Assembly (NCBI GenBank): GCA_012729555.1
Contig: JAAYCX010000044.1
Span: 25,461 to 89,460 of the forward strand
DNA: 64,000 nucleotides
From: Acidobacteriota bacterium
GTDB lineage: Bacteria > Acidobacteriota > UBA6911
Direction: 5' to 3'
Shown: in pieces, positions 41,953 through 50,150 of the stretch
Layout: each line of letters begins with the position of its first letter
Position numbering within the stretch: position 1 is the first letter of the stretch
Made by a program: the position numbers and the translations under genes
The notes under the pieces: generated by a model
Database searches by the model: none
Told to the model about the DNA's origin: nothing
Seen by the model: the letters and a program-made list of their open reading frames with translations, nothing else

Positions 41953-43944
41953 CTAACCCTCCGGCACCGCGGTTTCGTGCGACAGCAGGGTGATGGCCCC
42001 CTTGAGCTGGTCCTTGGTCCCGCTGAGCACCAGGCGGTCACCCCCCGCGAGCTTCATGTTCGGATCGGGGTTGTTCAGCGTGAGGTTCTCCCGGATGATG
42101 CCCAGGATCAGGCTCCCCGTCTTCTCCCGGAGCCCGATTTCACTGACCCGGGCGCCGTTCCACCCCCACCGTTCGGGAGCCTGCCAGGTCTCCGTGTAGA
42201 TGTCGAGCTCGTTGCTCAGCCGGATGCGGGGCACGGTGACCTTCCGGTCCCGGAAGAAGCCGAAGCGCTGGTCGCGGATCGACTTGATTTCGGCGGCCAC
42301 CATCGACCGGGGGGCGTTGTAGACCCTCAGGATCCGCGTCATGAGCTCCAGGGACGCCTCGAACTCCTCGGCGATGACCTCCGTGGAGCCCTGGTCCCAC
42401 AGCGCGTCCATGTCCGCGACGTATTTCGTCCTGGCGAGAACCACGATTTCGGGCATCATCTCCCGGGCCAGCTTGATGCCCAGCCGGGCGGCGAAGGGGT
42501 CGGAGACGACGAAGACGATGACGCGGGAGCGGCGGATGCCCGCCAGTTCGAGGGTGTGGGCGTTGGTGCAGTCCCCGAACAGGATCGATTCCCCCTCCCG
42601 CCTGGTCTCGCGCACCCCCTGCTCGTTCAGGTCGACGATGACGTAGGGGATCCCGTTCGCCTTGAGCGCCCGGGCGATGTTCTGTCCGCCCAGGCCGTTG
42701 CCGCAGATGATCACGTGGTCCCTGAGGCGCTCCAGTTCCCGTGCCTCGCCCTCCGCCTGTCCGACCCTCAGCCCGGGGTCCCAGTCCCGGGCAAAACGCA
42801 TGACCAGATTGCGCGTGAGCCGGAAGAAGAAAGGGGAGACGATCATGCTGACCACGGAGCATGCCAGCAGGATCTGGTAGGGGCCGGCGCCCACGATGCC
42901 GGCGGCGACCGCCGCCTGGAGCAGAACGAAGGAGAACTCCCCGAGCTGGGCCAGCGCCGTCCCCGCGAAAAGGGCGGGATGGAGCGGAATGCGGCTGGCG
43001 GCGACGGCGGCCGTGGTGATGAGGGTCTTGCCGAAAATGACGGCCGTGGTGATCAGGAGGACGCTCCCGACGTTTTGCGCGATGAAGGATGGGTCCACGA
43101 GCATCCCGAGCGAGATGAAGAAGAGGCTGTTGAGTCCGTCGCGGAAGGGGCGCACCTCGGCGAAGATGTGCTGGCCGCAATCCGATTCGGACAGCACCAG
43201 CCCCGCCAGGAAGGAGCCGAGCGCGAGGGAAATCCCCGCCGCGGCCGAAACCCACGCGATCCCCAGGAAGAGGAAGGTGGCGGTGATCAGAAACAGTTCC
43301 TTGCTCTGGGTCTTCAGGATGCCGCGGAGGATCAGGGGGAAAACATAGCGCGCCACGACCAGCACGCCCACGATGAGGAGGGCGGCTTTCGCCACCGAGA
43401 ACCCCACCGAGGATAGCGACGCCTCCTCCGCGGCCATCAGGGGGATGGCCACCATGAACGGGATGGTGGCCAGGTCCTGGAATATGGCGATGCCGAGGCC
43501 GATGCGCCCATGAACGGAATCGATCTCGCCCCGGTCGGACAACATCTTCATGAAGATGGCGGTGCTGCTGAGCGCCACCAGCATGCCGTAGACGATGCCG
43601 GCCTGGAGGGAGGCCCCGGCCTGCCGGGCGATGAGGGTCACGACGAGTCCGGTCCCGAGGGTCTGCAGGGGGCCGGTCAGCAGCACGGCGATCCTGGTCT
43701 CCATCAGTTTCTTCAGGGAGTATTCCAGGCCGAGGGAGAAGAGAAGGATCATCAGCCCGACCGTCGCCAGGGTATGGATGCTGTCGAGCTCGTGCACCAG
43801 GCTGAAGCCGTAGGGGCCGATGAGGGTCCCGGTGATCATGAACCCGACGATGGGGGACTGGTTGAGGCGGTGGAAGACATACACGACCGCGGTCGCGAAC
43901 CCGAACACCACCACCAGGTCCCCCAGCATCCCGAATTCGTGCAT
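41953..43944 (-). CDS. Kef-type cation:proton antiporter (CPA2) with RCK domains
   Basis: 663 residues. About 12 membrane segments fill residues 1-385 (including Gly-Leu-Val-Leu-Ser-Glu-Ser-Asp-Cys-Gly). A TrkA-N/RCK domain follows with Ile-Cys-Gly-Asn-Gly-Leu-Gly-Gly (about 412), then a TrkA-C domain (about 560-655). This is the KefB/YbaL layout: potassium or sodium efflux in exchange for protons, gated by NAD(H)-type ligands on the RCK part. The gap to the next gene upstream is 57 nt. Confidence 0.92.
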   Translation of the reverse strand: MHEFGMLGDLVVVFGFATAVVYVFHRLNQSPIVGFMITGTLIGPYGFSLVHELDSIHTLATVGLMILLFSLGLEYSLKKLMETRIAVLLTGPLQTLGTGLVVTLIARQAGASLQAGIVYGMLVALSSTAIFMKMLSDRGEIDSVHGRIGLGIAIFQDLATIPFMVAIPLMAAEEASLSSVGFSVAKAALLIVGVLVVARYVFPLILRGILKTQSKELFLITATFLFLGIAWVSAAAGISLALGSFLAGLVLSESDCGQHIFAEVRPFRDGLNSLFFISLGMLVDPSFIAQNVGSVLLITTAVIFGKTLITTAAVAASRIPLHPALFAGTALAQLGEFSFVLLQAAVAAGIVGAGPYQILLACSVVSMIVSPFFFRLTRNLVMRFARDWDPGLRVGQAEGEARELERLRDHVIICGNGLGGQNIARALKANGIPYVIVDLNEQGVRETRREGESILFGDCTNAHTLELAGIRRSRVIVFVVSDPFAARLGIKLAREMMPEIVVLARTKYVADMDALWDQGSTEVIAEEFEASLELMTRILRVYNAPRSMVAAEIKSIRDQRFGFFRDRKVTVPRIRLSNELDIYTETWQAPERWGWNGARVSEIGLREKTGSLILGIIRENLTLNNPDPNMKLAGGDRLVLSGTKDQLKGAITLLSHETAVPEG

Positions 43945-44001
43945 GGAGCCGTCTCCTGCCTTCCCGCCCGCCGCCGCGAGCCCCTCCCGGTCCCCCGGCC
44001 G

Positions 44002-44742
44002 TTATCGATAAAGGCCCGCGCGCAGGTTCCGACGGATGCGCCAGACCTCGCCCAGCACCTGGAGGTAGGACCGGGCGGTCACCTTGCTCCCGGGAGCGTT
44101 CCGCCAGGTGATGGGGGCTTCCGCGATCAGGCAGCCGTGGGCCTGGGCGATGGCCAGCAGCTCGATGTCGTAGCCCCAGCGCGCCATCGTCTGCCGGGGG
44201 AAGATGATGCCCGCCGCTTTCCGGGTGAACATCTTGAACCCGGCCTGCGTGTCGGCGATGCCGGGGACCGAGAGGGTCTGGATGATCCAGTTCCCCATCC
44301 GGCCGGCCAGCTCCTTGCAGCGCGCCTGGCGGACGGGGATCACCGAGTCCTCCAGGGCGCGGGACCCGATGACGACGTCGTACCCCTTGTCGAAATAGGG
44401 CCAGAAGCGCTCGACGTGCTCGAGGGTGGTCGAATTGTCCGCATCCATGAACAGGAGGTGGGTCCCGCCCGCGGCCAGCATCCCCAGCCTGACGGAAGCC
44501 CCCTTGCCGTGGTTGAGCCCGTCGGGGTGGGCCAGGAGCCTCACCGGGACCGGACCGGAATCGTGCCGCCGCGCGATATCGGCGGTCCGGTCCGACGACC
44601 CGTCGTCCACCACCAGGATCTCCGAGCCGTAGGTTCGGGCGCGCAGATAGGCCACCGACTGCGCCAGGGTGTCGGGCAGGCGCAGCTCCTCGTTGAAGGC
44701 CGGAATCACGACGGAAAGGCGGAGAGTCGGATCGCTCGTCAT
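44002..44742 (-). CDS. Family 2 glycosyltransferase, dolichyl-phosphate glucosyltransferase (ALG5) type
   Basis: 246 residues, no membrane segment. It begins Leu-Ser-Val-Val-Ile-Pro-Ala-Phe-Asn-Glu-Glu and continues with Val-Val-Asp-Asp-Gly-Ser-Ser-Asp, Asn-His-Gly-Lys-Gly-Ala-Ser-Val-Arg, the metal-binding Asp-Ala-Asp-Asn-Ser-Thr-Thr, and Thr-Gln-Ala-Gly-Phe-Lys-Met-Phe. This set is typical of polyprenyl-phosphate glucosyl/mannosyl transferases. It would make a lipid-linked sugar for envelope glycans. It lies 16 nt after the aldolase gene on the same strand. Confidence 0.88.
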   Translation of the reverse strand: MTSDPTLRLSVVIPAFNEELRLPDTLAQSVAYLRARTYGSEILVVDDGSSDRTADIARRHDSGPVPVRLLAHPDGLNHGKGASVRLGMLAAGGTHLLFMDADNSTTLEHVERFWPYFDKGYDVVIGSRALEDSVIPVRQARCKELAGRMGNWIIQTLSVPGIADTQAGFKMFTRKAAGIIFPRQTMARWGYDIELLAIAQAHGCLIAEAPITWRNAPGSKVTARSYLQVLGEVWRIRRNLRAGLYR

Positions 44743-44758
44743 AGGGCTCGGGGCGTTC

Positions 44759-45856
44759 CTAGGCTACCGTCACTTCCCTGCAGAGATAGACGTCCTGGAT
44801 GGCGTGGAGCAGGGCGATCCCCTCCTCCATCGGGCGCTGGAACGCCTTGCGGCCCGAAATCAGGCCCATCCCCCCGGCCCGCTTGTTGACCACGGCCGTC
44901 TTCACCGCCTGGGCCAGGTCCCCGGCGCCGGAGCTGGCGCCGCCCGAGTTGATCAGCCCGGCGCGCCCCAGGTAGCAGTTGATGACCTGGTAGCGGGTGA
45001 GGTCGATCGGGTGATCCGAGGTCAGGTCGGAGTAGACCTTTTTATGCGTCTTGCCGAACTTGAGCGCGTTGTAGCCGCCGTTGCATTCCGGGAGCTTCTG
45101 CTTGATGATGTCGGCCTCGATGGTGACCCCGAGATGGTTGGCCTGGCCCGTCAGGTCGGCCGCGACGTGGTAATCGGGTCCCCCCTCCCCGGTCTTGCTG
45201 AAGGCGGAGTTGCGCAGGTAGCACCAGAGGATCGTGGCCATCCCCATCTGGTGCGCCTCGTGGAACGCTTCGGAGACCTCCTGGATCTGCCGGCGGGATT
45301 CGTCGGACCCGAAATAGATGGTGGCGCCGATGGCGGTGGCTCCCATTTCGAACGCCTGCCGGACGTTGGCGAACAGGATCTGGTCGTAGCCGTTCGGGTA
45401 GGAGAGGAATTCGTTGTGGTTGATCTTTACTATGAAGGGGATCTTGTGGGCGTATCTGCGGCATACGGAGCCGAGGACGCCGAGCGTGGACGCCACGGCG
45501 TTGCACCCCCCCTCGATGGCCAGCCGGACGATGTTCTCGCCGTCGAAATAGATCGGGTTGGGGGCGAAGGAGGCCCCGCCGGAGTGCTCGATTCCCTGGT
45601 CGACCGGGAGGATCGAGAGATAGCCCGTCCCCCCGAGCCGCCCGTGGTCCACGAGCGACTGCAGGCTGCGCAGAACCGGGGCCGGCCGGTCGCTCGCGAG
45701 CCAGGCCCGGTCGATGAAGTCGGGTCCCGGCAGGTGCAGCTGGTCCTTGCCCACCGTCCTGCTCTGGTGGTCTAGGTAATACGAGGCTTCCGGCCCCAGC
45801 AATTCCGTTATTTTGTCGATGGAGTCTGCGGATCCGGCACGGAATGATTCAGGCAT
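44759..45856 (-). CDS. fbaB: Class I fructose-bisphosphate aldolase (FbaB/DhnA type)
   Basis: 365 residues, close to FbaB of gamma-proteobacteria in length. The TIM barrel shows Leu-Pro-Val-Asp-Gln-Gly-Ile-Glu-His (about 80-90), [10 protein letters not shown] and a late Ser-Gly-Gly-Ala-Ser-Ser-Gly. Schiff-base forming; cleaves fructose 1,6-bisphosphate in glycolysis or makes it in gluconeogenesis. GGGGG lies before the ATG. It is followed closely by the glycosyltransferase and preceded by proC. Confidence 0.92.
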   Translation of the reverse strand: MPESFRAGSADSIDKITELLGPEASYYLDHQSRTVGKDQLHLPGPDFIDRAWLASDRPAPVLRSLQSLVDHGRLGGTGYLSILPVDQGIEHSGGASFAPNPIYFDGENIVRLAIEGGCNAVASTLGVLGSVCRRYAHKIPFIVKINHNEFLSYPNGYDQILFANVRQAFEMGATAIGATIYFGSDESRRQIQEVSEAFHEAHQMGMATILWCYLRNSAFSKTGEGGPDYHVAADLTGQANHLGVTIEADIIKQKLPECNGGYNALKFGKTHKKVYSDLTSDHPIDLTRYQVINCYLGRAGLINSGGASSGAGDLAQAVKTAVVNKRAGGMGLISGRKAFQRPMEEGIALLHAIQDVYLCREVTVA

Positions 45857-45939
45857 GGCAAACGCCCCCTTTCCTTATGGCAAGGCCTGGTTTTATGACG
45901 AACGGACCGGTCCCATCCATGGGATACCGCCCGGTCCCG

Positions 45940-46767
45940 CTATTTCCGCTCGAGAGCGCCCAGTTCCCGGGACCGCCGGGTGGCCGCTTCCACGGCCTCC
46001 ATCAGGGTCGACCGGAAATTGCACTTTTCCAGCATTTTCAGCCCGGCAAAGGTGGTCCCCCCGGGTGTGGCGACGATGTCCTTGAGCTCGCTCGGGTGCT
46101 TCCCGGTCTCCAGGAGCATCTTGGCCGCCCCGTAGACCGTCTGGGCCGCAAGCAGCGACGCCTCCTTCCGGGAGATCCCCAGCTGCACCCCGGCGTCGCT
46201 GAGCGATTCGATGAACATGAAGACGTAGGCGGGGCCGCTCCCGCTCAGGCCGGTGACCACGTCCATCAGCGCCTCGTTCGGCAGGACCACGGTCTTCCCG
46301 ATGCACCCGAAAATGGCCTCCGCCCGCCCGAGGTCTTCGGAGGACACGTTCCGGCCCGGGCAGAGGGCGGTGATGCCGGCCTGGACGGAGGCGGGGGCGT
46401 TCGGCATGGCGCGGATGACGCCCGACTGGCGGTGCATCTTTTCGGCCAGCCTTTCGGTCGTCACCCCGGCCACGATCGAGACGAAAACATGGTTTTCATG
46501 GCTCGATCCGGCCAGTTCGTCCAGCAGCGGGCCGACGTTCTGCGGCTTGACGGCGATGATGACGATGGAGGCCTTCTGCACCAGTTCCAGGTTCGACGTC
46601 GTTGTCCGGATCCCGTGGGCCATCTCCACCGCGGCGAGGCGTTCCCGGTTGACGTCGCTCGAGAGGATGTCCGATTTTTTCATCCGGCCCGAATGGACCA
46701 GTCCCCGGATCAGGACCTCTCCCATGTTGCCCGCGCCTATGATGCCGACTACCTTCCCCCCAAGCAT
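45940..46767 (-). CDS. proC: Pyrroline-5-carboxylate reductase
   Basis: 275 residues. N-terminal NAD(P) loop Gly-Ile-Ile-Gly-Ala-Gly-Asn-Met-Gly; Val-Ile-Ala-Val-Lys-Pro-Gln-Asn near 70; Arg-Ala-Met-Pro-Asn-Ala-Pro-Ala near 120; and the family signature Gly-Leu-Ser-Gly-Ser-Gly-Pro-Ala-Tyr near 170. It reduces pyrroline-5-carboxylate to proline, the last step of proline synthesis. It lies 21 nt after the PAS-SpoIIE gene on the same strand. Confidence 0.95.
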   Translation of the reverse strand: MLGGKVVGIIGAGNMGEVLIRGLVHSGRMKKSDILSSDVNRERLAAVEMAHGIRTTTSNLELVQKASIVIIAVKPQNVGPLLDELAGSSHENHVFVSIVAGVTTERLAEKMHRQSGVIRAMPNAPASVQAGITALCPGRNVSSEDLGRAEAIFGCIGKTVVLPNEALMDVVTGLSGSGPAYVFMFIESLSDAGVQLGISRKEASLLAAQTVYGAAKMLLETGKHPSELKDIVATPGGTTFAGLKMLEKCNFRSTLMEAVEAATRRSRELGALERK

Positions 46768-46788
46768 TCCGTCCTCCTTGGTTTCCGA

Positions 46789-48381
46789 CTACGCGTGTTT
46801 CCCGCGGCGCCCTGGGCCCCCCGCGGGGTCCCCCGCCCGGGTCCCTTCCCGGGGATCCAGGACCTTGCAGACGACGGTGGTGATATCGTCGACCTGGGGC
46901 ATGCCGTCGGAAAACTCCCGGACCGCCCCGTAGAGCCCGTTCACGATGTCCTTGGCGCTCTCGCGCCGGTAGGCGCGGATGAAATCGAGGGCGCGCTCCA
47001 CGCCGAAAAAGTTCTGGTCGGGCCGCTCGGCGTCGGTGATGCCGTCGGTCAGAAGGGTCAGAAGGTCCCCCGGTTCCAGCTGGATGGGTCCGCTCGACCC
47101 GAAGGTGTGGCCCGGCATCAGCCCCAGCGGGATGTCGATGCTGTCGAGCGACCGCTTGACCTCCCCCGCGGCGTTGAAGAGGAACCCGGGGGTGTGCCCG
47201 GCGCTGGCGTAGACCAGGGTGCGGGAGCGGGGATCGAGGCGGCAGTAGAAAAGCGTCGCGTAGTGGTCCTGCCTCAGGTCGTCGGCCAGGGCGTCGTTGG
47301 TCAGCGACAGGGTTTCGGCCACGTCCCGGCTTACGGGAGCGAATGCCCTGAGGAAGGCGCGCAGTTCGGCCATCAGGAGGGCCGACCCGATGCCGTGGCC
47401 GCAGACGTCCCCCATGACGATGCCGATGGCGCCGTCCCCGAGCGGGATGAAATCGAAGTAGTCCCCCCCGATGGCGTCCGCGGGGAAAGCGGCCGCGGCA
47501 AAGTCGTATCCCTCGATGCGCGGGGGGGGGATTTCGTAAAACTGCTGCTGGACGGCGCGGGCCAGGCTCATCTGGAACTGCTGCTCCTGGAGCTTGCGCT
47601 GCTCGGTGACGTCCTTGATCACCGTGACGAAATGGGTGATGACCCCCGTCGGGCCCCACATCGGGGTAATGGTCTGCTCGGCGTAGAAGATCTCGCCGTT
47701 TTTCCTGCGATTGGCCATCGTGGCCCGGAACACGTTGCCGGAGAGGATCGTCGCCCAGAGGTTTTCGTAGAACGCCGCGTCGTGGACCCCGGAATTGATG
47801 ATGCGGGGGGTGATTCCCCTCACCTCCTCCCGGGTATAGCCCGTCGTCTGTTCGAAGGCGGGGTTGACGTACTCGATGATGCCGCTGCGGTCGGTGATGA
47901 TGATGCTGTCGGCCGTCTGCTCGACGGCGTTCTGCAGGATCTGGATCTGGGTGCTTCCTTCCTTCCTCTCCGTCATGTCGTGAAAAACCACGACGCTGCC
48001 GCGGATCCCCCCCTCCTCGCCGCGGAGCGGGTTCGCCTGCACCGAGAGCCAGAGTCCGGAGGGGCATTGCTCGTTGCGGATGAAGACCTCCGTCTCGGCC
48101 ACGGTCTCGCCCGCCAGTGCCCGCGCGTCGGGAAGCTCTTCCCGCCGGTAGGGGGTGATGCCGTCCGGCCGGTAGCAGCCCCTGATTTCGGACCAGGCCC
48201 GGGGGGCGTTCTCCTGCCCGGAGACCCCCAGCATTTTCTGGGCGGCCGCGTTGCAGATCAAAAACCGGCCCCCGGCATCGGCCACCACCACCCCCTCGGA
48301 GAGGTGGTAGAGGGTCGAACGGAGAATCTCCAGCTCATCGGGGAGCGGCTGGAAAATGTAATCGCTGTAGGCGCAGGCCAT
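46789..48381 (-). CDS. PAS-PAS-SpoIIE (PP2C-type) serine phosphatase
   Basis: 530 residues. Two PAS domains (about 15-135 and 145-265; the second with Glu-Tyr-Val-Asn-Pro-Ala-Phe-Glu-Gln-Thr-Thr-Gly-Tyr) are joined to a SpoIIE/RsbU-type phosphatase (about 290-510). Metal-binding Asp residues are visible in Gly-Gly-Asp-Tyr-Phe-Asp and Gly-Asp-Val-Cys-Gly-His-Gly, and Asp-Gly-Ile-Thr-Asp near the end. Such enzymes dephosphorylate anti-anti-sigma factors in partner-switching. No STAS or RsbW-type partner is in the window. Probably a soluble redox or ligand sensor. The ATG at 48381 follows AGAGG. Confidence 0.9.
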   Translation of the reverse strand: MACAYSDYIFQPLPDELEILRSTLYHLSEGVVVADAGGRFLICNAAAQKMLGVSGQENAPRAWSEIRGCYRPDGITPYRREELPDARALAGETVAETEVFIRNEQCPSGLWLSVQANPLRGEEGGIRGSVVVFHDMTERKEGSTQIQILQNAVEQTADSIIITDRSGIIEYVNPAFEQTTGYTREEVRGITPRIINSGVHDAAFYENLWATILSGNVFRATMANRRKNGEIFYAEQTITPMWGPTGVITHFVTVIKDVTEQRKLQEQQFQMSLARAVQQQFYEIPPPRIEGYDFAAAAFPADAIGGDYFDFIPLGDGAIGIVMGDVCGHGIGSALLMAELRAFLRAFAPVSRDVAETLSLTNDALADDLRQDHYATLFYCRLDPRSRTLVYASAGHTPGFLFNAAGEVKRSLDSIDIPLGLMPGHTFGSSGPIQLEPGDLLTLLTDGITDAERPDQNFFGVERALDFIRAYRRESAKDIVNGLYGAVREFSDGMPQVDDITTVVCKVLDPREGTRAGDPAGGPGRRGKHA

Positions 48382-48464
48382 AGCCACGGATCCTCTGCAA
48401 AAAACCGGACTCTTCACTCTACCATGGGGAAGCCGCGGCGTGCCAGCGGCCCGTGGCGGACCGG

Positions 48465-49658
48465 TCAGGCGTCCATGTGGGCGAACCCGAGCTCGAGGTC
48501 GCCCATGATGTCGCGGGGGTCTTCGAGCCCGACCGACAGGCGGATGAGTTCGTCGATGATGCCCAGCCTGTAACGCTCCTCGCGGGTGATGTTGTAGTAG
48601 CTGTTCAGCGCCGGATGGGTGACCAGCGTCTCGGGCCCGCCCAGGCTTGGGCCGAGCATGCACAGTTTGAGCCCTTCCAGGAATTTCAGGGTCCGTGCCA
48701 GGTCGGCGTCGAGCTCGAAGGTGACGACGGCGCCGAACCCCCGCATCTGCCTTCTGGCTATGGCGTGCTGGGGGTGCCCCGGGAGGCCGGGATAGTAGAC
48801 GCGGCGCACCCTGGGCTGTTTTTCGAGGAACTCCGCGATCTCCTGGGCGGTGCGGTTGAGCCGTTCCATCCGCACCCCGAAAGTTTTCACCCCCCGGATC
48901 AGCAGGTAGCTGCTCATCGGGTCGATGACGCCCCCGGTCATACGGCGCCACTGCAGCATCGGTTCGGTGGCGTGCTCCGACCCCAGGACCGCCCCCCCGA
49001 GCACGTCGTTGTGCCCCGCCAGGTATTTGGTTGTGCTCTGGATGACGATGTCCACCCCCTGCTCGAGCGGCCGGGCGTTGTAGGGGGTGGCGAAGGTGCT
49101 GTCGATGACGCTGAGGACCTGGTGCCGGCGCGCGATCCGCACCACCTCGTCCACGTCCGCGATGTTCAGGTAGGGGTTGGTGGGGGACTCGGAGATGATC
49201 ATGACCGTTTCCGAGGTCACCGCGCGTTCCATGGCTTCGTAGTCCCCCATCGGGACCACCGTGGAGTGGATGCCGAAGCGGGGCATCACGGTGGTGACGA
49301 ACCGCAGCGTCTGCTTGTAGGCGTCGTCGGTGATGATGATGTGCTCCCCCTGGCTGCAGGTGGAGAGGATGGTGGAGGAGACGGCGCTCATGCCGCAGTC
49401 GAAAAGGACGCAGCGTTCGGCCCCTTCGAGGGCCGCCAGTTTCTTCTCGGCCGCCTCGCGGGTGGGATTCCCGTACCGCCCGTACTCGTAGTGCCGGATG
49501 CGGCCCTCGGCGAACGCCACCATCTCCGCGACGTTCTTGAAGACGAAGGTGCTGGCGTAGTCGATGGGGGTGGTGATGCTCCCCATCCAGCGGTTCTCGC
49601 CGTAGTGCACGGCCATGGTGTCCCGGTGTCCCTTCGGGTGCCTGGTGTACTCGTTCAT
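48465..49658 (-). CDS. Cys/Met-metabolism PLP enzyme (cystathionine gamma-synthase/lyase family)
   Basis: 397 residues. The PLP lysine lies in Gln-Ser-Thr-Thr-Lys-Tyr-Leu-Ala-Gly-His-Asn-Asp, and Tyr-Gly-Arg-Tyr-Gly-Asn-Pro-Thr (about 58-65) is the usual substrate-side motif. Phe-Asp-Cys-Gly-Met-Ser-Ala comes near 90. It could be cystathionine gamma-synthase, gamma-lyase or methionine gamma-lyase; the motifs seen do not decide. GGAG lies 7 nt before the ATG at 49658. It stands alone between the phosphatase gene and tRNA-Sec. Confidence 0.9.
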   Translation of the reverse strand: MNEYTRHPKGHRDTMAVHYGENRWMGSITTPIDYASTFVFKNVAEMVAFAEGRIRHYEYGRYGNPTREAAEKKLAALEGAERCVLFDCGMSAVSSTILSTCSQGEHIIITDDAYKQTLRFVTTVMPRFGIHSTVVPMGDYEAMERAVTSETVMIISESPTNPYLNIADVDEVVRIARRHQVLSVIDSTFATPYNARPLEQGVDIVIQSTTKYLAGHNDVLGGAVLGSEHATEPMLQWRRMTGGVIDPMSSYLLIRGVKTFGVRMERLNRTAQEIAEFLEKQPRVRRVYYPGLPGHPQHAIARRQMRGFGAVVTFELDADLARTLKFLEGLKLCMLGPSLGGPETLVTHPALNSYYNITREERYRLGIIDELIRLSVGLEDPRDIMGDLELGFAHMDA

Positions 49659-49822
49659 GACGCTCTCCACTCGCTTCCGCGGCAGCGGCTCCACGGGCGT
49701 CCGCCGCCGGATTCACAATAAACCGGCGCAGCCATTATGATCCAAATTTTCCGATTATTGGAGCAAAACCTCGGATTTCAAGTGGGTGCCCGGCCGGTTT
49801 CTGATACAATCACCGCCAGCGC

Positions 49823-49921
49823 GGAGGTGAATCCGGCCTGGTGGCCGGCCTGGACTTCAAATCCAGTTGTGGTTCACCGGAAGGTGGGCTGGGTGGGTTC
49901 GATTCCCATGCACCTCCGCCA
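49823..49921 (+). tRNA. selC: tRNA-Sec (anticodon TCA)
   Basis: 99 nt with an encoded CCA. Acceptor GGAGGTG pairs with CACCTCC, and the D arm is long (CCGGCC-TGGT-GGCCGG). The anticodon arm CTGGA-CTTCAAA-TCCAG carries TCA. There is a long variable arm (ACCGG/GGTGGGCT region) and a T arm with GGGTTCGATTCCC. The long acceptor-T axis and UCA anticodon are diagnostic. A TACAAT box at 49805-49810 may be the -10. selA, selB and selD are not in the window. Confidence 0.97.
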
Positions 49922-50150
49922 CTTCTCCCCCCAATCCCGAACGGGGACGGACCACCCCGTCACCGCAATCATTGCCCTTGGACCCAGGGAAGGGGACCGG
50001 CGCGGCGGAAGGGTCCGATAAATGGCCCCGCTTTCCCCCGGCTGTAGTAGAATCGAGGCCTGAGGCGGGCGAACCCGGCTCTCCCAGTCGCCCCCGGTGG
50101 GGCCCGGTGGGAAAGAATCAGGCTTCCGTCCCGTTGACGAAGGATCCCTC

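Noticed and set aside
40684..43416. Long plus-strand open frame opposite the ABC-2 and Kef genes
   Set aside because: Asp/Gly/Gln-rich nonsense typical of antisense of membrane-protein genes.
45844..48573. Long plus-strand open frame opposite aldolase, proC and phosphatase genes
   Set aside because: It spans three recognised genes and carries no family signature.
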